A DNA stretch of 64,000 bases, from positions 11,427,563 through 11,491,562 of the forward strand of contig CM053247.1 of NCBI GenBank assembly GCA_028583405.1. Direction: 5' to 3'. The first letter of the stretch is position 1. Every line of letters starts with the position of its first letter. The DNA is from Pogonophryne albipinna (taxonomy: Eukaryota; Chordata; Actinopteri; Perciformes; Artedidraconidae). This document shows, one piece after another, positions 23,481 to 34,289 of the stretch. The position numbers and the translations under genes were made by a program. A model generated the notes under the pieces. It had not been told where the DNA came from and did not search any database. It worked only from the letters and a program-made list of their open reading frames with translations.

Positions 23481-26400
23481 TTGGTAGCCAATTGGCTTTG
23501 GCCTTAGGAAGAGGGAGTAACCATTTTGATCTCTCCAGAACTCACTTACAGCTCTGTGCTGCTGAGATTTACAGCAAATGATTAAATATTTGGAAACTGA
23601 GTCAGAAAAAAGGTCTACAGTATGTGTGCAGTGATGGATGACATCCAGATGCCCCAAGATATCATTTAACCCTTTTCCTTCAAACTATTGCAATATTAAA
23701 ACGTGTTTGTCATATTTCAGAAATCTGCAGGAGCAGGCCCTTTTTTGCACAGTACATTAATAATGTGAACGTCTAAACCTTTTCCACCAGAGCAAATATC
23801 ACTAATGTGACCTTTGCTTTACATCTCCTGGTAGACTTTTAGAATAAATGGGAGGTTTTGTGGGAAGAGGGTGGGGAAATACCAACAGACAAACAATCAG
23901 CTTCATTGGACGACAGCTTAAAACTAGTCACTCGTCGCAAAGCGCGCTAATTCACGGCCCCATTATGTTTTTTCTTCCATTTATCTCACAACTTAGAACA
24001 GACAATACCACGCACAGCGTTTACTGTTTTGTATATTACTATTTTTGTGTCCAGCAAGAAGGAGTTCTCCATGAGAAGACATCAAATAAAACACAAAATA
24101 ATCAGAGTAAACCCAACACAACTCAATATACCCAAACTAAGTTAGGACAATAATAAACAACACTTCAGAGGTCATTCCAAAAGCATTCCTAAGGCACTCC
24201 AGAACCACTGCTAGACAATTGTAATGAACATTATGCATTTTATAGCATGAACTGATGCTATCCTGTACTAATGATGCAAAGTAAAACAAAGAGAAGCCAT
24301 ATCTCACAGGTACAATATCATTGTTGTATGGTATGAACAACAGAATAGCAGCTAAATAAATGTATTTCTCTTGATCCAACGCAGTGAAAACACTCAGACG
24401 GACTAATGATGTCTGAACATATTGCACATTTAAATACTCAATTTAAACTGTGTCACTTTGAAATGATTACTGATAATCCATCAAAAACATTTATGGCAAT
24501 ACACGTATTTTATTGTAGTGTAACAGAGCTTTTGGTTTTGGGCAAACTGAAGATGGGTGGTCATTGAAAATGTGTTCTGATAAGGTCTTCACAGCAAATG
24601 AGCCAAGGCCATTGAGTGTGGGTTTCAAAAAACAATTTATCACATCATTTTTCTTTAGCTAAACAATGAAAACGGGTCCCACAGACCCGAATACCATACA
24701 AGGGTTAATGAGTACAATTTATGTGGATTTTGATATTGATCATTTTGTTATCACATCTTTAGTTTCATCATGTGTTCACGTTAGATCAATGGACCTCTAA
24801 CTACAGACAAGATGCAGTTAAGGTTGTGTATGATAACTGTGACAGTGGTGTGTAACAAATTTCAGTTAAATGTTTTTCTGCATGCCTCTGATTATTGTGT
24901 AGCATGTAATAGGCGAGGCTTTTGTTTTTTATCGCCATATCCTGGTTGACCACATCAAATCCCAAAATACATTACAAATGCAACCTTAATCCGACTAATT
25001 TGACTCATTACATGTGAAACCTGGGGAATTCCTGCTATTTGATCAATTTGTCGGCAGTGCTAATGCATAATGGATTCATGGCCATTAAATTAAGAGCAAT
25101 ATTTGGAAATGTTATTGGATTATATTGTGTATTTTGTTCATGCCAGAACTCTTTTTTGAAGTCGGCAACTCTTGTCTTTATTTGTAACGTAAAAACATGC
25201 ATGGAACATTTTCTCATTAAAGTGCTAGAAGGCCTTGCATCTGAAAAAATTCCCTAGCCAACTCCACCAGGAAAATCCCCCCCCCCTCCCATTTCATTTC
25301 AAACCTTTATTTATGCAGGTGAATCCCATTGAGATCATTGATCTCTTTTTCAAGGGTGACCTGCTGCAAGTAGGTTCCACATGAACACATATACACATAA
25401 CAGAAAAACAAAAAGGACATCATACAGCATATGTACAGCGACTACAGTTTACATAGCTAGTAACATTTACAGGTTCCAACAGTTTCCGATTGGATAGCAT
25501 CTATCCTTGCTTTAAAACAAACTCTGGCACCTCTGATAGCACTGCTTCCTAACTCCTACTAGAAGAGCATAATAACACACTTAGATACAGTGACATGGCG
25601 CATCACAGCTCAGCTAATAAGGCAGATTAAAGAGAAGCTTTGCTGCGGGGAACAGTGAGGGGAGCAGTGAGGCTGAATTAATTAACTGCATGGAAAAGCA
25701 CCAGCTCTAGTGGTGTGGAGTCATGCACACAGAGTTCACAACAATACTGATACTCCATTATAGATTGAGTCATTCATGTGAAGTTTACATCCACACGTCA
25801 CTATTCAGCTGCGATGAAGCACGGATGGCAGTGAGAAAAATGCAGAGTGAAAGATCACAGCACTGGTTGTTTACATTCTAACACAGCAAGGGGAATATAA
25901 GGTTAAGTTAATAGTATAATATAAAAATATAATAATTTAAATGTATCCTAATTTGTTGTCTGTTGTATCTTATCAAGCCCCATTTTTAACCTGGATAGAA
26001 ATACATTACTTGCCTTTTTTTTCTTCAATTTTTTCATTTATTTGACATTTGACAATGCCGAGGCAGACTGGAAAAGAAGGGAAGAAAGAGATGTGTTGAC
26101 ATGCCCCAAAGATCCTCTTCTGAAACCAGAACAGTGGCATAAGCTGTAAACAAAACCTGGTGAAGACAGGCTTAAATGACAATGAGTTGCAAGCAAGACA
26201 AGAAAGATAAAACATAACCAGAAAAACCCACACATATGATTATAAAATCCTGTTCCTGTGTAACATTTCCAAAGGCGGATTTCATTCTGAAAAAAAAGCA
26301 TTGGGAAGTGCAACATAAATCCTCCCAGTAGCAAACCCAATGATACAACTCCATCGTGAGTGAACACAGCTCTACAGTAAACCTTTCACATGAGGATTTA

Positions 26401-29400
26401 TCAGTCTGAGTTACACAAGTCATCCAAGGTTTATCGGTTTTCATACAGAATGCCCTTTTGTGTCACTTTTCCTCCACTTCCGCTCAGCATGGAAAAACTG
26501 TCTGGGGGAAACTAAAAGAGGGAATTTCATACAAAAAAAAGATTTTACAATTGGAAGTTACCCTCTGACACAAGAAGATAATGCTTGGAAGGTTTTCTTC
26601 ACACAGACAGAAGATTCTGTCCCCAATATCCTTGAATAAGCGACCCTTAAAGTTCACATGGACACACATTTTTAAGACATCCTTTTTCATTTGAGTCACA
26701 TTAAGTGAAACACCGTAACAACACGCCTTGAGTGGAAACCAAAGTGCAGCCTACAAGCCGACGTGTACAACTTTTAACCCTTCCTGCCCCCACCAGCAGA
26801 CCCCAAGGAAGTCAACAATAGGAGACCACAGTTTACTCCTATTGATTTTGTTAAGTGAAGCACTTTGTTTTGATGATGAAAATCCATATCCATGTGCTTG
26901 GAAGGTTAAGCTTGTAATGAGAAACTGTAATTCATCTTCATGGGCCCATAACCGCTTCTATATCAGTAACTGATTCCCCACATTGATCTCCCTAAATAGA
27001 CATTTGTTACCTGCCACAGAAGAAAACGAATTGTCGGTTATTATACAATGTTGATGCATGAGGATATCAAAAAAAATAAAAGGAACACATTTGCGTTACC
27101 TTACAGGATTTACATTGCATAATGGTCCACCGAGGCTACTCTCTCTGTGGAGAAATGGATATCTGCCACTTGCATGAAGAATTTCTCCCTGATTCCCTTT
27201 GCTCATGTCAGAAATGGTTGCAAAATGGTGAACGGATGAAATGTTAACCACTGGATCCACTCCAGTGTGTTTTTTGTTATCATGTTATGTCGGGAGCCCA
27301 AGTGAAATAAAGTGTATGAGCTGAATTGGTCGGTGTGCTTTTTATATTTTTGTTCAAAGTTCATCTGAGTTTAGAGGGCATGCCATCCAGTGGAAAAGGC
27401 CATCCCATAAAGGAGAGCTTATGAGGGAAGATTTACTCAAAATAAGTGGAAGACATTGGGATTGGGAACATGAATTCATGTCCAGATTCTGAATCTCTAA
27501 ATTGGTTTAAGAAGATTTTTAAAGGGGACGAGTTATGTTTATTCTTAACATTCATATTTCATACATATTTTTTATTATGTTTTTTACTAGAACATGTTTA
27601 CATGATTTAATTAAAAAAACGTCTGTCTTAGTATACCTGTATTCACCCTCTATCTGAAACACTCACACACTTTTAATGACAACTTTTTCTAAGCCCTCTT
27701 AGAAAAAGCCCAGTCTGCTCTGATTTAAGAAAACAACTCTTCTCAAGCTATACGTGGAGAAGTTCAGATCCGGGGTGATGTATTGTATAATATGATGTAA
27801 CATTGAAAGGTCAATCAATCAATTAATCAACCAATCAAAATACTTTATTTAACCTAAAGTAAAATTAGGTTTGGTGAAAGTTGCATCATGTTCGAATATA
27901 AAATAAATACATGTTCATACAAACACAAGTTGAAGTAAAATATGCAACAAAAGTCATGGCCACAGGTACGCAGCGTCTGAGGCACAGGAACGAGGCTGGA
28001 CGTCCCACACAGCCCAGGGACCATCATGATGAAGACTCAGGCTCATGATGAAGACATTGTGCAGCTCTCGATGCAATCCTTGTGGGCCCAAACTGTCCAG
28101 AAGCCATCGAAGGAAACGCTGGATATCCTGGTGCAGCTATGTTTCTGTAAAACATATGTGACCCGCTCTATCGAAATCAGTCGGAAGTCGCAACGGCTCA
28201 TTTCAAAATAAACGTGGATTTACGTAAAAAACTATTTTTTCGGGGTTCGGGTGTTTTGTTTGATTTTAAACAAACAAAGTCTTGGCTTTCAGAATATGAA
28301 ACTTTTATTTCCCAAATCACACGATAAATACATTTTTGAAGCTTGTAAAGGGACGAAGACAGGCACCTCTCACTCGCAATCTGCTCTTCCGCTGTGCCGC
28401 CCCCCCTCCCTCCGGCTGAAATTATGAATGTAAGAGTATAGTAATCATAGATAACACGGCAGGGTCCGTTACAGTTTGTTTTCATCTGATTTCAATTAAA
28501 CAAAGTCTTGGCTTTCAGAATATTAAACTTGTTTTGGCAAATTCAGAGGATAAATACAACTATCAAGCTTGTAACGGCATAATTACAAGTGGAGAACGGA
28601 GTAATTTAACGTCACAGCAGGCATAACAACAGCCGGTGTTTCTCGTGAGTGTTTTCCCCGGGAAACAAACACAATACACACAAACGCAAAATTACACAAA
28701 CACACACACGCACACACACGTATACACACACACACACTCGCGAGCTTCCCCTCCAAACAAAAATATCTTCCCTCCGTAGTATTTTGATAATTTGCTCCGC
28801 TAATAATCAATCAGATCGATTGATTCCAGAGAAGAGAAAACTTTGAAGGCCTTTTTCTCAAAATGATGACTCTGTAACAGTCATTATATAATGTGACATA
28901 TTTCGCTTAATATTTGGAGTACAAAAACAATCCTGATATCATTAGAAAGCTAGGAATCTCCTCTTTCCAACAGTGTATACAACTCAAAATGTGTCTTCGG
29001 GTCAAAGCGACTGATTTCGATGGAGCAGGTCACATATTTAACTACACTCCAGATATTCGGTCTGACAGCTAGCTAACGACGTTAGCCAGGAGTTAACATC
29101 AAATAAGAAAAGTTCAAAATTGAGCTTAATAAAGTTGAAAATAGTACATATGTAGCAACTCCAGAAATAACCAAATGTATCTGCACAAGCACTGAAAAGG
29201 CGAGTTTTTCATGAAATGTCCTCTTTAAATGAAATGAAAAGAGTTTTATTACGCCGTCATTGGTCATACATGAAGAGACATTATTGTTTTAGGAGATTGG
29301 GTCTCTCTCCCTACTGATTGAGTAAGAGCAGAGCAAACAGGAGCTGCCAGTTTGTTCAGCAAACAAAAGGACAAACAGTAATCAGTCAAATCACTGTTTC

Positions 29401-30331
29401 TAACCAAATGCTCATGTTCATCAAAAGATCTTGCATGAGTTATCTCTTGGAAACCTTTGGGCGAGCTCCCCCCACATTTGCAGGCACTGACAAAATCATA
29501 CACAGACTGTCATGCAAATGTTCACAGAGGCTGAGCCCATTTGGCCTCCTGCCAATGGGGTGGATTGCTGCTTTGGCTGTTCACGCTGCGAAATCAGTCA
29601 ATACGAAAACTTTCATCCGTTCCCCGACTGGATGAATGCAGTTACCACAGCAACAATGAAGTCACTGCACATGTTTCTCTGTGAGGTGACGCAGCTCTTG
29701 CTGGTTTTTCAGGTGTGTGATGTGAATCCCCAAACTCCTTTGACGAAATCCTTTCATTTTCAGAGCAGACTTGAAAATGCTGTTGATGCTTTTTAATTTG
29801 TTCAACACATTAGCAGACGAACATGTTCCCAACTTAATTTGTATTTGTTAGATGTGAGGCTGAAATGAAAACAATTATATAAATGTTATGCATTACTTCT
29901 TGGTAAATCATCTTAATGTACCTTGCAGTGTAGAATTATACAGAAAATGTGTACTTCAGGGTACTTTGCATTACAAATAACGGCATTTGAAGACCCAGAC
30001 AACTTTTTTTTCTCAAGCAGCCTTATAACACTTCTATATATTCTGTAGCCTAGTGAGACTGTATATTTATATATGTCTTTTCTATTGTATACATGTACAA
30101 GTGCTTATTTTGTATTCTTACTCCACTTACTTGCCACTAATGTTGATTTGTGTTATATTTGTACCTTATTGTATCTATTAAACCTATTTTCTCGTGTAAT
30201 GCTTTGACACTGCTGCTGGAACAAAATGATTTCCCAATTTCTTGTTGGTTCTGGCTTTTTGGTTTGGATCAGTAAGAAGAAGGCGGGTCATTTTGTGGCT
30301 GTCAATCAAATCAGATCTAGTTTCTGATGTT
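23481..30331. other. Intergenic with scattered repeat debris
   Basis: No supported gene. Recognisable items are: a retroposon tail at about 25300-25390 (aaacctttatttatgcagg...cccattgagatc...ctctttttcaagggtgac, family not assigned); a direct duplication of about 90 bp at 28257-28352 and 28493-28583 (acaaagtcttggctttcaga); a CA-rich run at 28678-28738; and a block at about 27640-27740 with caccctctatctgaaac and cccagtctgctctgat, related to the long inverted repeats at 30.3 and 32.1 kb. Confidence 0.5.
28678..28738. repeat. CA-rich microsatellite
   Basis: Interrupted (ca)n with cg, ta and aa substitutions. Confidence 0.85.
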
Positions 30332-32160
30332 TTAAAGGGGCCCTACGATGCTCATTTTCAGGTTTCATATCTGTATTTTGTGCCTCTACTGTGACATGCT
30401 TAAATGTTCAAAAGGTCTTTATTGTTCTCATGCTGCAGCACTTCTTTTCACCCTCTGTGTGAAAACAGAGCACAGTCTGCTCTGATTGGCTGGCCGGCTC
30501 TGTTGTGATTGGTCAACGGCTTAGAGATATCCCCTTAGCCTATCAGTTACAATTTTCCAATAGAAGCGCGAGTGTTACATAGTTATACTTCTCTGTTAGG
30601 CATTTCCAGCAGGGGGTTTGGGGGGTGGGGGTGAGGATGAGGAAGTAGCTCCCTTTGGTGGGAACTTTGGGATTTTAGCCTTTGCAGGCCGTTTATATAT
30701 TACACCATTTGATGTAAAGTTTTTTTTTATTCTTTATTTTTTTTATTCATGAGGACATATTTTAGATTTTACACTTTTAATAAGAACGTCAAAGTAAAAT
30801 GTTAAATATGGAAAGATGGATTACATGGCTAAAGATGATGTGGATGAAATATTAATGTTGGTTTAATACGTGAAAAACAGCCCTCTCATGATCTGTGGTA
30901 GTTTAAACCGATGGTGAATGCAGCTGACATGCGAATGTGAAAGCCAATGAGAAGAGGCGATCTAAAAGCTCCTATGATGTCAAACATTGGGCACAGGCTT
31001 CTGACTTTTTTTTGCAGTAGGCTTACGTGACGTTTTTGCCACATTGCCAAAAGCAGCCACCCGAGTGCAAAGTAGTTTATAGTGTGTCAGCTCGGAGGAT
31101 AAGCCCTCATCAGTCATGCAGGATCCTGGCTCCGTGTCAGACGCCTGGGATCTGAACGCCACGGGGAAAAAAACACAATGACGCAAGTCGTATTGGTTTG
31201 CTGGTTACACATGCAATAACACAAGGACGCAATAAGAAAAGGTTGAACAAGGCACTTCTTGAAATGGTTTCTTTAGCCCCCCTTGGACTAATTAGCTTCT
31301 TTGTGGCTATAATAAAAGTTGACATCGTGTTCTCACTTATAATTTGCCTCCCCCCGCCCCCTTGTACTGTATGCTGACCTGTCTTTCCTGAATTTGTCAC
31401 ACAGCATGGCGGCAAACAGTTGCATTCACCACTGTGTCATCCTCCTTTCTTTTGCTCTATGTTGGTCTCATCCCCTTTTCTCAAGAGAGCGCAGAGGCTT
31501 ACATGCTCTAGCCTCTAATGCCTCCAGATGTGGCATTTTTCTGAGATTTCATTAGAAGTACATTGATGTTTTCAGCCGTAGTACTTTCTAGTGATTTTGT
31601 TATTTTGTTTTTTACAGAAGGCCATTTGAATCTGAAAGGGTTTGTTAATACGTCCTATTTAACCCTAATCCTTTTTAACATGTAAACATTGAATTGCCGA
31701 GATCTAATGGTTATTACTCAAAAGGAAAAAACATGTTAATAATGTAATGCTATTTTGGGGGTTTCCCTTTCCTTATATAGGTTTTTGAGAATGTAAAAGA
31801 TGTGGAAGGGTTCAAATCCAGGAGGGAGTTTCCCCCCCCCCCTGAATCACCTCGTTTGGAGTCCTTCGTTTACTTATGTAAGATAACGACGTCACTATGT
31901 AACACTTGCGATGCTATTGGATAGCGCTCGAACACATTGTATGTGATAGGCTAAGGGGCGGGACATCTCCAAGTGGTTGACAAATCACATCAGAGCAGAC
32001 TGGGCTCTGGTTTCAGACAGAGGGTGAAAAGAGGTGCTGCAGCACAGGCAGTAGGAGAAAAATAAAGAGCTTTTTGAACATTAAAGCATGGAGACATGTC
32101 ACAGTAGAGACACAACATACAGTTATGAAACCTGAACATGAGCATAATAGAACCCCTTAA
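30332..32160. mobile_element. TTAA DNA transposon with about 270-bp inverted repeats
   Basis: The left end (ttaaaggggccctacgatgc...) and the reverse complement of the right end (ttaaggggttctattatgct...) match with substitutions and small indels for about 260-270 bp. Shared stretches include caggtttcata, ctctactgtgacatg, cttttcaccctctgt and agtctgctctgat. Both ends coincide with TTAA, the usual target of piggyBac- and Kolobok-type elements. The 1.3-kb interior has no recognisable transposase, so it is non-autonomous. Divergence between the arms says it is old. Confidence 0.75.
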
Positions 32161-32666
32161 ACAATTTCACAATTGTCCTACATTTACATTTGAACTAGTA
32201 AAAGTGTAATTTCCAAATGAATTGAAATGTCATATGAAAAACTAACAAACTAAATCTCCACTTTTCATCCACACTTAATAAATGCCAATAATGGCTGGCC
32301 GTGGTTACACTGATGCCTCCATGCATGGTACTTCTTTTAGTATATTATTATTGGCTATTGAATGAGCAGGGCATGGAGTGATACTTTTAGAATGGTTACC
32401 GTTACAATTACTAATTATCAGTTACTAATCTAAGTATCATAGTATAACAGTAATGTAACCTTATTATTTTCAGTTTCTTTTGGATAACCTCAATATCAAA
32501 TGCAATGCAAATATATACAAAAGAAAATAAATATGAATAAGATCCAGTTGTATAGGACAACCAAACAATGAAGAAACCCATTTTTTTGGTTTCCTCCTTT
32601 TTCAAGAAACAGAATGCGCTCCAATTTAGTTTCAAACTGTATTTGGATTAAGAACACCCACATCAA
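32161..32666. other. Intergenic, no gene seen
   Basis: AT-rich sequence with no recognised feature. Confidence 0.5.
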
Positions 32667-32880
32667 ACAATCTAGTATTATGAATGAAGTGTGTTATATT
32701 TGGTGCAAAAGTTTGCATTTGGTAAGTGTGTATGTAGTTTTGAGTGCAGTTCTTCATTTAGCAGGAGAAATTAGGTGTTTTGCACTTTGGGTGTGTGGTT
32801 TTGTGAATTGTGTTTAGTGTTCTGAGAAACTGAGCAATTAAAAAAAAAATGTGTGTTAGCAATCGAGAAAAACTGTAATT
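32667..32880. repeat. Dispersed repeat R2, copy 1
   Basis: The block from tgttatatttggtgcaaaag through ttagcaatcgagaaaaactg is nearly identical to 44680-44863. Fragments recur at 46079-46148 and 46969-47000. Part of it is inverted at 33648-33720. Confidence 0.8.
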
Positions 32881-33021
32881 AAAATGTCTCAAATGTCTCG
32901 GCAAGGCAAAACAAGTGCAAACCCTGTTTGAGAGCCAAATGGTAATAAGCCCTTCCAACAGAAATTGGTGATTGTAAATCAATAAACACAGGCTGTCAGT
33001 AAATTCCAACTGTCATTAAGG

Positions 33022-33095
33022 CAGTGGTTCTCAAAGTGGGGGGCGCGCCCCCCCAGGGGGGCGCAGAGGCATGACAGGGGAGGCGCGAGAGACCA
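33022..33095. mobile_element. hAT-type terminus fragment
   Basis: cagtggttctcaaagtgggg followed by a GC-rich stem (ggcgcgcccccccagggggg) is the characteristic end of a hAT/Charlie-type element. Only this end is present before Tc1-like sequence takes over. Confidence 0.6.
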
Positions 33096-33110
33096 GGAGG
33101 AAAAATGGCA

Positions 33111-33650
33111 GTATCTGGTTTGACGGGTTAGGGTTAGGGGTAGGGTTAGGGGTAGGGTTAGGGGTTAGGGTAATGTTGTGAATTGAGTGGCCCATGGTGG
33201 TGGTGGGGTTATGGTATGGGCAGGCATATGTAATGGACGACGAACACAGGCCACTCGATTCACAACATTACCCTAACCCTAACCCTAACCCTAACCCTAC
33301 CCCTACCCCTCACACCAGATACTGCCTGGTTTTCGGACCCCCCCAGACCCCCCCAATAAAGCAAAAATGCACGTTTCAGAGTGGCCTTTTATTGTGGCCA
33401 TTCTAAGGCACACCTGTGCAATAATCATGCTGTCTAATCAGCATCTTGATATGCCACACCTGTGAGGTGGGATGGATTATCTCGGCAAAGGAGAAGTGCT
33501 CACTATCACAGATTTTTTCAGATTTTTGAACAATATTTGAGAGAAATGGTTATTTTGTGTATATAGAAAATGTTTTAGATCTTTGAGTTCATCTCATAAA
33601 AAATGGGAGCAAAAACAAAAGTGTTGCGTTTATATTTTTGTTCAGTGTAC
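33111..33650. mobile_element. Rearranged Tc1-like element with telomere-like arms
   Basis: The right part (about 33330-33650, from actgcctggttttcggaccc to gttgcgtttatatttttgtt) is a high-copy fish repeat end. The centre (33192-33250) still encodes a Tc1-like transposase scrap, VMVWAGIC-GRRTQ. The centre is bracketed by inverted arms: about 33120-33191 (ttaggg/tagggg repeats then taatgttgtgaattgagtgg) and 33251-33312 (the complement, ccctaa repeats). The outer ends cagtatctggt and accagatactg are also inverted. The transposase is a remnant only. Confidence 0.65.
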
Positions 33651-33895
33651 ATAAACACTTTCCAAATGCAAACTTTTGCACCAAATATAACACACTTCAT
33701 TCATAATACTAGATTGTTTGACCACCCAGCTACACACTGCTGAGCATCATCGAAAGCACTTTCATCTGTTATGGGCTATGCTCTGCACAGAGAGGTTTCT
33801 GCAGAGAAAGATTACTTGAGTTTACAGAAATACAGTAAGTGAAGAAATACAAATGAGTTGTTGAAAAAAATCACATTTTATTCAAAAATAACATT
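33648..33895. repeat. Dispersed repeat R2/R3, inverted copy
   Basis: Reverse complement of about 44488-44720, including gcagagaaagattacttgag and the end tgaataaaatgtgat read on the other strand. Together with 32667-32880 it forms inverted arms around the hAT/Tc1 debris. Confidence 0.8.
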
Positions 33896-34043
33896 GTGCA
33901 ACATGCATCTCAGCACATAGTTACTATGCTTCGGATCTCTCTAAGTATGATGCATTGTTTGCCAAAACCCAGTTTGTAACTGCTGCTTCCTGTGCCTCAT
34001 TGAACATCCTTAGCCTTCCACCTTGTTTCATTCTTGCCCCTCA

Positions 34044-34186
34044 TATTACAAGAATGGACGGTTGAAGCACTTTTAGCTGCTTACACTTTATTAAACTTTT
34101 ACACCCTGGCTTCATCCGCATGCCTGCTCCGGTGTGTGTTCCCCTCAACAGGGTCCGTGTGGAAACATATAACAACTATTGTAACA
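34044..34186 (-). repeat. LTR-B 3' LTR
   Basis: On the - strand it starts tgttacaatagttgttatat directly after a purine tract, carries a polyadenylation signal (tttaataaagtgtaagc, near 34085), and ends near ttcttgtaata. The end is approximate. The first 82 bp recur at 44054-44135. No 5' LTR was found. Confidence 0.6.
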
Positions 34187-34200
34187 TCCTTTTTCTTTTT
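34187..34200 (-). promoter_or_regulatory. LTR-B polypurine tract
   Basis: On the - strand aaaaagaaaaagga lies immediately before the tgttaca start of the LTR, the position of the plus-strand primer in Ty3-type elements. Confidence 0.65.
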
Positions 34201-34289
34201 AAGTGTAGGTATAAAATCACTTATTTTTTTTTTTTCTTAAATACAAATTTCAAAATACAATTTTCACTCATCACATCAGTGACCCCATA

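Noticed and set aside
33120..33312. True telomere or chromosome end
   Set aside because: Short, interrupted, inverted on both sides, and inside transposon sequence with normal flanks.
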